Assembly: GCF_030719295.1 (NCBI RefSeq)
Contig: NZ_CP120997.1
Coordinates: forward strand, 6,024,001-6,088,000
DNA: 64,000 bases
Direction: 5' to 3'
Source: Streptomyces sp. Mut1
Lineage (GTDB): Bacteria > Actinomycetota > Actinomycetes > Streptomycetales > Streptomycetaceae
In this document: piece after piece, positions 45,936 to 54,373 of the stretch
Layout of the letters: each line of letters starts with the position of its first letter
Position numbering within the stretch: position 1 is the stretch's first letter
The notes under the pieces: generated by a model
What the model was told of the DNA's origin: nothing
The model's input: only the letters and a program-made list of their open reading frames with translations
Database searches by the model: none
Position numbers and translations under genes: made by a program

Positions 45936-46110
45936 GCGGCGTGCACCCCTGGCCGGGTGAGGTGTCGGTCGATGCGCCTCCGTGAGTCGTGACCAGGGCG
46001 TGGACGATGGCCAGTCCGGGGTCCTGGTCGGCGACGAGGTTGTGTGCCTCGCCCGGTCCGGATGACGCGCGTACCGGCCCGTACTCGCCGTACACGAGGA
46101 CTCGTTCCCG
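45936..46110 (-). pseudogene. Possible C-terminal relic of a sensor histidine kinase
   Basis: Minus-strand translation contains DPGLAIVHALVTTHGGAS followed by TDTSPGQG, resembling the G2 box and end of histidine kinase ATPase domains (GLGLAIVxALVxAHGGxxxxxSxPGxG). The upstream part (VLVYGEYGPVRASSG) fits the F-box/linker only loosely. No H-box is present. The rest of the 45.69-46.40 kb gap shows no gene. Confidence 0.35.
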
Positions 46111-46399
46111 TACCCCGCCCCCACCGTGCCAGTCGGCGTTCCGCGACCGCCGCTGCGTTCTTCGGCGGGGCCCTGCCGTCCGAGCCGTGCGCCTGCCGGC
46201 CGGCGTCGTTGGGAAGTCGGTCCGGGCCGAGGGCGACGTCAGGTCCGACGTCGGTCCGGTTCCGAACGGCTGGCAGGAGATGGTGCGTGACGCCCGGGGA
46301 GAGCGGGAGGGAGGCGGCCGGCGGGCCGAGGAAGTTGGTCTCCATCTCCCGGCGCACCCCTGCCGGCTGCCTTCCTCGTGATCAACCTTGTTTGTTGCG

Positions 46400-46427
46400 T
46401 TGACATTTACTCCTGGGCTCGTACCGT
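46400..46427 (+). promoter_or_regulatory. SigA/HrdB-type promoter of the LPMO gene
   Basis: Consensus -35 TTGACA at 46400-46405, 16-base spacer, -10-like TACCGT at 46422-46427, directly before the CebR palindrome. Confidence 0.65.
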
Positions 46428-46441
46428 TGGGAGCGCTCCCA
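46428..46441. promoter_or_regulatory. CebR operator (cellobiose/cellotriose-responsive)
   Basis: TGGGAGCGCTCCCA is a perfect 14-bp palindrome identical to the CebR box described for cellulose and cello-oligosaccharide genes in Streptomyces. It lies immediately after the -10 element, over the expected transcription start, so binding would block transcription until cello-oligosaccharides release the repressor. Confidence 0.88.
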
Positions 46442-46472
46442 TGCATGTCCGCGACCACAAGGAGTTCCCCCC

Positions 46473-47147
46473 ATGCGCAAACACATCCCCTTATCCGGGC
46501 GTTCCCGGTCCATCCTTCGTCGGCCCCTCTCGGTGCTCGTGTCGCTGTTCGCCGTGGTGGTCGGCGCGTTGGTCTGGTCGGCGCCCGCCCAGGCCCACGG
46601 CTCCGTCGTCGGACCTCCTTCCCGCGCCTATCAGTGCTGGCAGAAGTGGGGCAGCGACCACATGAACCCGGCCATGCAGACCGAGGACCCCATGTGCTGG
46701 CAGGCCTTCCAGGCCAACAGTGACACCATGTGGAACTGGATGAGCGCCCTTCGCGACGGCCTCGGTGGCCAGTTCCAGGCGCGGACCCCGGACGGCACGC
46801 TCTGCAGCAACAACATTTCGAGGAACGCCAGCCTGGACGTGCCCGGGCAGTGGAAGGCGACCGACGTCGGCAGTAACTTCTCGGTCCACGTGGCCGACCA
46901 GGCCTCCCACGGTGCCGACTATTTCAAGGTCTACGTGAGCAAGCAGGGCTTCGACCCCGAGGCTCAGTCCCTGGGCTGGGGCAACCTCGACTTCATCACG
47001 CAGACAGGTAGCTTCGGCCCGTCGACCGACTACACGTTCGACGTCAGCACCTCCGGCTACGCCGGACGTCACATCGTGTTCACGATCTGGCAGGCCTCGC
47101 ACACCGACCAGGCCTACATGTGGTGCAGTGACGTGAACTTCGGCTGA
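46473..47147 (+). CDS. Secreted AA10 lytic polysaccharide monooxygenase, cellulose-type
   Basis: 224-aa copper enzyme that oxidatively cuts crystalline polysaccharide outside the cell. The signal peptide ends APAQA-H, giving mature N-terminal His42, which forms the histidine brace with His146 (ADQASHGADYFKVY). Four cysteines are present (for example YQCWQKWG and YMWCSDVNF). The mature protein is a single domain of about 183 residues, with no cellulose-binding module. Its wording (HGSVVGPPSRAYQCW; FTIWQASHTDQAYMW) closely resembles S. coelicolor LPMO10B, a C1/C4-oxidising cellulose LPMO. ATG 46473 follows AAGGAG. The CebR box upstream supports cellulose as the trigger. Confidence 0.93.
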   Translation: MRKHIPLSGRSRSILRRPLSVLVSLFAVVVGALVWSAPAQAHGSVVGPPSRAYQCWQKWGSDHMNPAMQTEDPMCWQAFQANSDTMWNWMSALRDGLGGQFQARTPDGTLCSNNISRNASLDVPGQWKATDVGSNFSVHVADQASHGADYFKVYVSKQGFDPEAQSLGWGNLDFITQTGSFGPSTDYTFDVSTSGYAGRHIVFTIWQASHTDQAYMWCSDVNFG

Positions 47148-47226
47148 TCCGTTGAGCGTGGCACGGCACCGGCCTCTTCCGGGCGCCGATGACGCGCCCC
47201 ACGGCATGACGAGCCCCGTCGGGGCG

Positions 47227-47263
47227 GGGAGCCCTCCGGTTGCCCTGCCCCCGCGGGGCTCCC
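47227..47263 (+). terminator. Probable terminator after the LPMO gene
   Basis: GGGAGCCC at 47227-47234 pairs with GGGCTCCC at 47256-47263; the loop is GC-rich and long. A second small hairpin (GCCCCG/CGGGGC) lies just upstream near 47213. Confidence 0.5.
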
Positions 47264-47327
47264 GTGGTCCGAAGGGGGCAGCCCTGAAGCGTCCGGCAAG
47301 CGCGGCCACCCGCAAACGCTCGTCTTT

Positions 47328-47339
47328 GGTCCAGACCTA
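47328..47339. promoter_or_regulatory. Chitinase box / DasR-responsive element
   Basis: TGGTCCAGACCT matches the 12-bp chitinase-promoter repeat of Streptomyces and the core of the DasR dre site (TGGTCTAGACCA). It sits directly upstream of the chitinase -35 element. Predicts repression by the GntR regulator DasR, released by amino-sugar metabolites. Confidence 0.82.
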
Positions 47340-47340
47340 T

Positions 47341-47369
47341 TGACGGGCCCGGCCCCCGCTTCTACGCTC
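47341..47369 (+). promoter_or_regulatory. Chitinase promoter
   Basis: TTGACG at 47341-47346, 17-base spacer, TACGCT at 47364-47369, beginning one base after the dre site. Confidence 0.6.
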
Positions 47370-47460
47370 CCGTCGACTGCCGCACCGCATCTCCCCAGTT
47401 CATCCGGGGCCGTGCGGCCGCGCCCCTCACGCACGCCCACGCCCGCGGCTCGGGGCGAGA

Positions 47461-49116
47461 ATGGAGCACAGCATGTTCCGTCGGAGGATTCGGACTCTCC
47501 CCGAGGCGGGCGGCGGCCATGCGGCCGCCGGCCGGGCCCGGCTCAGCTCGACCGTTGTGACCCGTACGATCGCCGGGCTCAGCGCCGCCACCGTCGTCGG
47601 CGCCTGCGTCACCCTGGCCGGTTCCGGATCGGCCGGCGCCGCCGATGCCACCAACCTGGTGGCCAACTCCGGCTTCGAGAGCGGCCTTTCCGGCTGGTCC
47701 TGCACCAACAGTTCCGGCCAGGTCGCCGGCAGCCCGGCGCACTCCGGCTCGTCCGCGCTGAAGGCCACACCCTCCGGTCTGGACAATGCCGAGTGCTCCC
47801 AGACGGTCAATGTGCAGCCCAACTCGAAGTACACGCTGAGCGCCTTCGTCCAGGGCAGTTACGTCTACCTCGGCGCCAGCGGCACCGGTGCCTCCAGCGA
47901 GCCGCAGACCTGGACACCCAACTCCTCCTCGTACAGCGAGCTCAGCGTCGACTTCACCACCGGTGCGAACACCACATCGGTGACGGTCCACCTGCACGGC
48001 TGGTACGGGACGCCCGCGTACCTCGCGGACGACGTGTCGCTCACCGGCCCCGGTGGCACGACGCCCCCGCCGACCACGCCGCCGCCCACCGATCCGCCCA
48101 CGACACCGCCTCCCACCGACCCGCCCACCACCCCGCCGCCCACCGATCCTCCGGGCGACGACACCTGTGCCACGAAGCCCAAGCCGACCGGCAAGGTGTT
48201 GCAGGGGTACTGGGAGAACTGGGACGGCGCTTCGAACGGCGTTCACCCCGGCATGGGCTGGACCCCCATCACCGACAGCCGGATCGCCCAGCACGGCTAC
48301 AACGTCATCAACGCAGCCTTCCCCGTGATCCTCTCGGACGGAACCGTCCTGTGGGAGGACGGCATGGACGCGGGTGTGAAGGTGTCGACGCCGGCGGAAA
48401 TGTGTGAGGCCAAGGCGAACGGCGCCACGCTCCTGATGTCCATCGGCGGCGCGGCCGCGGGCATCGACCTGTCGTCGAGCAAGGTCGCCGACCGTTTCGT
48501 GGAGACCGTCGTCCCGATTCTCAAGAAGTACAACTTCGACGGGATCGACATCGACATCGAGACCGGGCTGTCCGGCAGCGGGAACATCAACACGCTGTCC
48601 GCCTCCCAGTCCAACCTGATCCGCATCATCGATGGTGTGCTGGCCAAGATGCCGGCGGGCTTCGGCCTGACGATGGCGCCGGAGACCGCGTACGTCACCG
48701 GCGGCAGCGTCACCTACGGGTCCATCTGGGGCGCGTACCTGCCGATCATCAAGAAGTACGTCGACAACGGCCGGCTGTGGTGGCTCAACATGCAGTACTA
48801 CAACGGCAGCATGTACGGCTGCTCGGGCGATTCGTACCAGGCCGGAACCGTGGAGGGCTTCGCCGCTCAGACCACCTGCCTCAACAACGGCCTGACCATC
48901 CAGGGCACCACGATCAAGGTGCCGTACGACAAGCAGGTGCCCGGCCTGCCGGCCCAGCCCGGCGCGGGCGGCGGCTACATGGCGCCCAGCCAGGTCAGCC
49001 AGGCGTGGAACACGTTCAACGGCTCGCTCAAGGGCCTTATGACGTGGTCCCTCAACTGGGACGGCTCGAAGGGCTGGTCCTTCGGCAACAACGTCAAGTC
49101 CCTGCAGAACCGCTAG
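47461..49116 (+). CDS. Secreted GH18 chitinase with CBM16-like domain
   Basis: 551-aa exported chitinase. A long N-terminal signal region (TIAGLSAATVVGACVTLAGS) ends near SAGAADA. It is followed by a carbohydrate-binding domain of CBM16 type (NLVANSGFESGLSGW to about residue 200), a Pro/Thr linker with repeated TTPPPTDPP units, and a GH18 barrel starting KVLQGYWENWDG. The catalytic motif FDGIDIDIETGL has the proton donor at about Glu367, and SIGGAAAG is the substrate-binding strand. Ends without a further module. ATG 47461; an in-frame ATG four codons later is also plausible. The dre box upstream fits induction by chitin products. Confidence 0.93.
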   Translation: MEHSMFRRRIRTLPEAGGGHAAAGRARLSSTVVTRTIAGLSAATVVGACVTLAGSGSAGAADATNLVANSGFESGLSGWSCTNSSGQVAGSPAHSGSSALKATPSGLDNAECSQTVNVQPNSKYTLSAFVQGSYVYLGASGTGASSEPQTWTPNSSSYSELSVDFTTGANTTSVTVHLHGWYGTPAYLADDVSLTGPGGTTPPPTTPPPTDPPTTPPPTDPPTTPPPTDPPGDDTCATKPKPTGKVLQGYWENWDGASNGVHPGMGWTPITDSRIAQHGYNVINAAFPVILSDGTVLWEDGMDAGVKVSTPAEMCEAKANGATLLMSIGGAAAGIDLSSSKVADRFVETVVPILKKYNFDGIDIDIETGLSGSGNINTLSASQSNLIRIIDGVLAKMPAGFGLTMAPETAYVTGGSVTYGSIWGAYLPIIKKYVDNGRLWWLNMQYYNGSMYGCSGDSYQAGTVEGFAAQTTCLNNGLTIQGTTIKVPYDKQVPGLPAQPGAGGGYMAPSQVSQAWNTFNGSLKGLMTWSLNWDGSKGWSFGNNVKSLQNR

Positions 49117-49120
49117 GTTC

Positions 49121-49152
49121 GACGCGCCCGGCCCGCCGGGGCCGGGCGCGTC
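49121..49152 (+). terminator. Strong hairpin terminator after the chitinase gene
   Basis: GACGCGCCCGGCCC at 49121-49134 pairs perfectly with 49139-49152 around GCCG, four bases after the stop codon. Confidence 0.9.
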
Positions 49153-49231
49153 ACCCTGACCCACCGCGTCCGGAGTTGTCCGTGCCGTGAGGCGGCCGAG
49201 CGGCGCTTGCCGCTCAACGGTCACGGCCCGC

Positions 49232-49402
49232 TCAACGGCGGCGCCGGTCCGGCGGGACACCCAGCCGCGTGATCAGCTGTTCCGCCGCAGCCCGGCGGCC
49301 GGTGGCCGTCCGCTTCCTTGCAGGCCGCGTCCCCGGGCCGTTCAGGGCGTACGCCTCCTCGATCCGGTAGCTCATGGAGGCGGCCAACTCCCGTGCGCGC
49401 AT
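49232..49402 (-). CDS. Small basic ORF downstream of the helicase-nuclease gene
   Basis: A possible 56-aa protein (MRARELAASMSYRIEEAYAL ...), very Arg-rich at its C-terminus. It begins 17 bases after the helicase stop in the same direction; no good ribosome site precedes the first ATG, while the second (MSYRIEEAY) has a GGGAG about 13 bases upstream. No family recognised. It could be a small partner or chance coding. Confidence 0.3.
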   Translation of the reverse strand: MRARELAASMSYRIEEAYALNGPGTRPARKRTATGRRAAAEQLITRLGVPPDRRRR

Positions 49403-49419
49403 GCGCGGGGCCGCCGCCC

Positions 49420-52400
49420 TCAACGGCTGCCGCGCAGGCGGATGTCCTGGGTCCAGGTGTGGGAGCGCCCGGAAGGGGGCGTCTTGCACGCGGTGGCGTA
49501 GCAGCGCCAGAACCAGTTGCCGTTCCTCCGGCGCCGGATCTCGATCTCCGTGCCCCCGCACCGGCCGCACTTCGGCGGGCGGGCGAAGGTTTTCGCGTGT
49601 TCGTGTGCGAGCAGCTTCCGGGCGAAGTACGCGCCGCGCATCGTGACCATCACCTCCCGAGTCCAGCTCTGGGAGAGGGCGTTCAGGCTGCCGAGCAGCA
49701 CGGTCCGCTCGTCGAAGACCGCGATCTTCTGGTGCATGACGTTCATCGGGACCACGGTGTGGGCCACGGCGCGAAGATCGGCGATCAGAGCCTGGTTCGC
49801 GGGCTTGCGCTGCAAGGTGTCGGTGTCGTCGCGGATGAAGACCGTGATCCGTACGCCTCGGCCGGACGCGGCTGCGAGGGCGGGCAGCAGGGATCGGAGC
49901 CGCCTGGCGACCCACGGTGCCCACAGCCACAGCGAGTGCTGTGCGCGGTTGATCTCCTCGGCGAAGGTGTCGAAGAACGTCGTCTCGTCGTGGACGTCGG
50001 CCACCTCCACGTGCCGGCCCAGGACCTCCGCCAGAGCCGTGCCGAACGCGCCCCGGAACGGGACCGGGGCCGTCGGCGGGGCGATGAGGTGCTTGGCCTT
50101 CAGAACCCGGACGCCGGGGGTGCCGATCAGCGCGGCGAGCCGGGAAAGGGCCGTTCCGGGCTTGGCGTTCCTGACGCGGGCGCCGCCGGCGATGACGTAC
50201 AGCCGGGTCTTCGTCCTGGTCACCGCCACGTTGAACAGGCGGAGGCCGTTGCGGTGCCAGGCCTCGGCCCCCGGCTGCCGGTGAGCGAGAGCCATCCACA
50301 GCTCACGGCTGTCGCCGCTGCCCTCCACCGTGTCGAAGACGACGACGTCGAACTCCCGGCCCTGGAACCGGTGGGCCGTACCGACCTCGGCGAGCGGGCG
50401 CCCGGCGTTCTCGACGTCGCGCAGCGCCTCCAGGGTGGCCTCGGCCTGGACTCCGTACGGCGTGACGATGCCCGCCTCCTCGCCCTGCTCGCGGTGGAGC
50501 TCCACCAGGGCCCGGGCGATGAGCGACCCTGCGGGCCACCACCCTTTGCGGCTGCCGGTCGGATGGGCGCGCGCCAGCTCGTCCAGGCCGTCGGTGTCGA
50601 TGAGGACGATCTCGGGGTCGTTGTCCGGCCGTTGCCGCCGCACCTGGCTGCCGCCCGACAGGACACCGCCGTACGCGAGGTCGTTAACCAGGCGCATGAC
50701 GGCGGGGCCGAAACGGTGCTGTTCGGTGAGCGTGACGCACGACGGGTGCGCCTCGGCGTCCGCCGGTTCATGAATGCCGCAGTGCTGGAAGACGTCCGGG
50801 TGCAGCCACCGCTTGATGTCCGGGCGGTCGTTGTTGCCGATGGCCGGCGGGATCACCGGTCCGAGCTGCATGAAGTCCCCGAGCAGGACGGCCGCCCGGT
50901 CCGCCTTGCCGGTGGCGAGCAGGACCTCGGGCAGCGTCGCGGCACCCGCCTCGTCCACGAGGACCACGTCGTACGGCCCCTCCAGGACCGTCCGGTTGGT
51001 GCGGAACCGGGCCAGGGTCGTGGCGACCAGCTTGGCGGACTTGATGATCTCGCCCTGGGCATTGCGGGCGAGCCGGTCGTACTCCTCCTGCGCCAGCTTG
51101 TACCGCTTCTCCAGCTCCGGTCGCCGGGTGCGGTCGGCACTCGCCTCGGGACGCAGCCGTACGGCCCGGTCGTGCAGGGCCGGCCAGCCCTGTGCGGCGG
51201 CGTCTTCGGCCAGCGCGTGGGCCTTCCGGGCGCGGGCCGCGGTCTCGGAGGCCTGGATGGCGTCCTGCTCAAGGGCGCGCACCTGCCGCTCCGCCTGCTC
51301 GCTCTCGGCCAGGAGCGACGCCGCGTCGGCCTCGATGCGGGTGATCTGTTCCCGGGTGAGCGGGATCGCTTCGGCCGTCGCGTCGATCCGGGCGCTGATC
51401 CGGGCGATGTGGGCGGCGGCGGTGGTACGGGCCTCCTGCGCCGCCGTGCGGGCGACCGTGGCGGCCCGCCGGGCATCCGCCAGTGCGTCCTGAAGGTCCA
51501 TGATCGTGTCGCGGTGCTTCCATCTGCCGAGGATGCCCTTGGCGGCGACGTTCTCCAGCCGCAGTTCCAGGGCGCGGCGGTGACCGTCCGCCAGCAGCAC
51601 GTCGGCCTCCCTGTTCTCCGCGGCCTCGCGTACGCGGGTGATCTCCTCGGAGAGACCGTCGACTTCGCGCCAGCGGGCCTTCGCCGCTTCGGCGGCCTCA
51701 CGGCGTGCGCGGGCCGTCCCGATGGCGTCGGCGAGGCGTTCGAGGCGGTGGGCCGCCTCGACAAGACGCTCCTCGGCCGCCGCCGCCCGGGCCCGCGTCG
51801 CCACCACTTCCTGCTCGGGTGTCCGTACGAACTTCAGCGCCTCGAAGTACGCCGGGGCGTCGAAGCCCTGGAGGCTGCTTTCCAGCGCGGCCAGTTGCCG
51901 GGCCCGCTCCCCGACGGCGACGAGCTCCGCCTCCAGATTCGTACGCCGGTCCGCCGCCTCGGCCAGCCTGGCCCTGATCATCAAGGGCAGGGAGACGGAG
52001 GGGTCGTCGGCCACCTCGCGCAGGTGTGGAGGCCCCACCCGGACGATGTCACCGGACCGGTGGCGCTTCTCGCGTACGACGCCCAGCAGGGCGTTGTCCA
52101 CGGCGATGTTCGTCGCCGACACCAGCAGCACACGCCGGCCCCGGGCGATCAGGTCGCCGATGGCCCGTTTGAGGACGGTGGTCTTCCCGGTGCCGGGCGG
52201 CCCCCACACCAGGTGGACGCCTTCGCCGAGGCATGCCCGATAGGCGTCGGCCTGGGCGGGATGCAAGCCCGGCGGCCCGACGGCGTGGGCCGAGGAGCCG
52301 CCGATCGTCGCGGTCGCCAGGGCGGTGGCGAGGGGATGCTTGCCCAGCGCCGTGATGCCGTCGCGCAGCGCCTCGATCAGGAAGGTGGGCGGCTGCTTGA

Positions 52401-52710
52401 GTATCCAGAGATGAGGGTCGGCGACCTCGGCGAACTCCGGTACCCGCAAGGTGAGCAGGGAGCCGTTCTGGACGGCCTCGGAGGCGGCGAAGCCCTTGGT
52501 CTCGATGCCATCGTCATCCGGTCCGGCCAGTCGCAGGGCGTCCAGCTGGTCCGGTCCGATGTCGGAGCCACGCAGATCGACGACGTAACCACCCGGATCA
52601 CCGGTCCGGGCCGCCCGCCCCACGAGCTGCCAGCGCGGCTGCCGGCCCGCGCCTCCCTCGACGGCGATCCACTCGCCCAGCGCCGAGGCGATCTCCTCGC
52701 GCCACCCCAC
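49420..52710 (-). CDS. SF1 helicase fused to PLD nuclease and zinc ribbon (Mokosh type II / MkoC-like)
   Basis: 1096-aa multidomain protein. The N-terminal ~150 residues are unassigned, then a Upf1/COG1112-type SF1 helicase: Walker A LVWGPPGTGKTTVLKRAIGD (Lys176), a long coiled-coil-like insertion (about 245-560), motif II VVLVDEAGAATLPE, motif III LGDFMQLGP, TAHRFQGREFDVVVFDT and FNVAVTRTKTRLYV. A phospholipase-D nuclease domain follows with one HKD motif, MHQKIAVFDERTVLLGSLN (His993, Lys995, Asp1000). The C-terminal zinc ribbon has CGRCGG and CYATAC. This helicase-PLD fusion is the architecture described for single-gene type II Mokosh antiphage systems. GTG start at 52710. No other defence gene adjoins it directly. 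Confidence 0.85.
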   Translation of the reverse strand: MGWREEIASALGEWIAVEGGAGRQPRWQLVGRAARTGDPGGYVVDLRGSDIGPDQLDALRLAGPDDDGIETKGFAASEAVQNGSLLTLRVPEFAEVADPHLWILKQPPTFLIEALRDGITALGKHPLATALATATIGGSSAHAVGPPGLHPAQADAYRACLGEGVHLVWGPPGTGKTTVLKRAIGDLIARGRRVLLVSATNIAVDNALLGVVREKRHRSGDIVRVGPPHLREVADDPSVSLPLMIRARLAEAADRRTNLEAELVAVGERARQLAALESSLQGFDAPAYFEALKFVRTPEQEVVATRARAAAAEERLVEAAHRLERLADAIGTARARREAAEAAKARWREVDGLSEEITRVREAAENREADVLLADGHRRALELRLENVAAKGILGRWKHRDTIMDLQDALADARRAATVARTAAQEARTTAAAHIARISARIDATAEAIPLTREQITRIEADAASLLAESEQAERQVRALEQDAIQASETAARARKAHALAEDAAAQGWPALHDRAVRLRPEASADRTRRPELEKRYKLAQEEYDRLARNAQGEIIKSAKLVATTLARFRTNRTVLEGPYDVVLVDEAGAATLPEVLLATGKADRAAVLLGDFMQLGPVIPPAIGNNDRPDIKRWLHPDVFQHCGIHEPADAEAHPSCVTLTEQHRFGPAVMRLVNDLAYGGVLSGGSQVRRQRPDNDPEIVLIDTDGLDELARAHPTGSRKGWWPAGSLIARALVELHREQGEEAGIVTPYGVQAEATLEALRDVENAGRPLAEVGTAHRFQGREFDVVVFDTVEGSGDSRELWMALAHRQPGAEAWHRNGLRLFNVAVTRTKTRLYVIAGGARVRNAKPGTALSRLAALIGTPGVRVLKAKHLIAPPTAPVPFRGAFGTALAEVLGRHVEVADVHDETTFFDTFAEEINRAQHSLWLWAPWVARRLRSLLPALAAASGRGVRITVFIRDDTDTLQRKPANQALIADLRAVAHTVVPMNVMHQKIAVFDERTVLLGSLNALSQSWTREVMVTMRGAYFARKLLAHEHAKTFARPPKCGRCGGTEIEIRRRRNGNWFWRCYATACKTPPSGRSHTWTQDIRLRGSR

Positions 52711-52836
52711 CAGTCGCCCCCCGGTCCGCGCCGCCCGGTTGCCTGCGGGGCGCTCCGCCGCACCCTACCCACCTGGTCGTTGTCACATAAAGTGAATCGC
52801 GATGACTGGCGGGATTCCGCGAGGTCGTCCGGGTGC

Positions 52837-53216
52837 TCAGTCCTTGTAGTCCGGCGCGATCCGTTCCATCAGGCGCAGCAGGGCGGCCCAGGCCAGGTCG
52901 TACGCGTCGTGGTCCTCGAAGTCGGAGGAGGCGTCACCCTCGCCGGTGAGCTGCTGGGCGGTGTACTCGGCCACCTGGTCGGAGGGCAGGACGAGTTCGG
53001 TGCCGCCGGCCTGGGCGGTGACCTGGATCTCGCACGCCTTCTCCAGGTGGAACATTGCGCAGGAACGCCTGCTTGGCGCTGTCGCCGACGGCTGGCGGGC
53101 CGTGGTTGCGCAGGATGAGCGCGGGGTGGGTGCCGAGGTCGGTGACGGGGCGTCCCTGTTCGGCGAGATGAGGGCGACGCCCTCGTAGTCGTGGTGGCCG
53201 ACGCGGTTGTGGTACG
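52837..53216 (-). pseudogene. Class II aldolase/adducin family fragment, frameshifted
   Basis: The C-terminal half of a class II aldolase. YHNRVGHHDYEGVALISPNR begins the fragment; in another frame the middle reads PVTDLGTHPALILRNHG, the conserved core; after a return to the first frame comes MFHLEKACEIQVTAQAGG and DLAWAALLRLMERIAPDY to the stop. At least two compensating frameshifts and loss of the N-terminal metal site make it non-functional. Its open frame continues without a stop into the recombinase remnant upstream, forming a chimeric ORF. Confidence 0.75.
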
Positions 53217-54190
53217 CCTCGTGCTTGGCGTGCTCGGCGAGCGCTCGGTAGACGCTGGCGACGGAAGGGCTGCGCCCCTTGCGCTTGCCGGTGGGGATGA
53301 TCAGGTCGGGCTGGATCTGCTCGACGGACTCGCCGTTGGCCCTCCGGCGGAGCACGGTGTGGAGCATGTCGTCGGTGATGACCGGGGGCCGGCCGCCGTG
53401 CTTGCCCTTGCGTGCCGCGGTGTCGAGGCCCTCCAGCGTCGACTCACGGGTGTTCGCGCGCTCGGTCTCCGCCATCGCGGCGAAGAACGCGAACAGCAGC
53501 GGCGCCGCGCCCGCGGGGTCGTAGATGCCGGGCAGGGGCCCGGCAAGCGTCTCCAGGACGAGGCCGTGAGCGGTGAGGTGGTCTGCCAGGGCGGTGAGTT
53601 CGGCGGCGTCGCGGCCGAGCCGCTTCATCTCGTGGACGGTGAAGATGACCCGGCAGTGCGGGGCATGGGCCTTGATCTCCCGCGCCGTACGCAGCGCCGC
53701 CTCGAACCGGGGGCGGACCCGCACGCGGGTGCTGATCTTCTCGCTGAAGATCTTGTCCCGGGGGATGCCGTGCTTGCTGAGGGCGTCGAGCTGGGAGTCG
53801 AGTTCTTGGCTGAGGTGCGAGCAGCGGGCGTAGCCGATGCGGATGTCCGCGCTCGGCAGGTCCGGGTCGCCGGCCGCGGGGACCGTGTGGCCGGGCCTCC
53901 AGGGCTTGCCGGGGTTGCGGTCCGCGGGGGGTCGGCATCCTCAGCGCCTTCTTCAGGCGTGGGACCGTGGTGAAGCGGCGGGTGTGGTAGGCGGAGGCGA
54001 CGGCGCCGCCGCGCGAGCGGCAGGGTGAGCCGGGCTGTGCGTCACACTTCGGACAGGCGTGCTGCTCGATGTCGTCGGCGTCCGACCGACCGGGCGGTCG
54101 GGGAGGGTTGCTGAGGGTCCGCCATGGGTTCGAATTTTCGCACAATGCAAGTCTCAGAACGGGGTCCGTCCCTCTTTTGAGTGAGAGCAA
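53217..54190 (-). pseudogene. Serine recombinase (resolvase/invertase), frameshifted and 3'-truncated
   Basis: Streptomyces-type recombinase family protein. An N-terminal zinc-finger-like part (HACPKCDAQPGSPCRSRGG) is in one frame; the catalytic domain IRIGYARCSHLSQELDSQLD, with the nucleophilic Ser, VIFTVHEMKRLGRDAAELTA and MAETERANTRESTLEGLDTA, is in another. The shift maps to a run of six G (53926-53931); removing one base would restore ...PTPADRNPGKPW. The helix-turn-helix end (SPSVASVYRALAEHAKHEA) then runs directly into aldolase sequence at about 53217. The true start is uncertain; 54190 is the outer limit. Confidence 0.8.
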
Positions 54191-54373
54191 GTTCTGAGAA
54201 CCGGTCGGAGATCAACCGAGGCCCGGCGGGCAACTATTGATCCTGCTCGGGCAAAGGACCCGTTTGTGAGAGTAACCGCGTGTGTCAGTCTCCGAAGTCG
54301 GCTGCGCAGATGACTGGAGTCAGGTGCACTGAGCACCGCCTCCACGCGTGGGCCGCCGGCCCCTGTCGGCTGC

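Noticed and set aside
49232..50299. 355-codon minus-strand frame overlapping the helicase C-terminus
   Set aside because: Most of it is a shadow of the helicase/PLD frame; only its last 56 codons lie outside and are listed at low confidence.
49318..53118. 1266-codon plus-strand open frame opposite the helicase-nuclease gene
   Set aside because: The opposite strand carries full helicase and PLD motifs; the plus-strand translation has no domain and the skewed composition of an antisense shadow.
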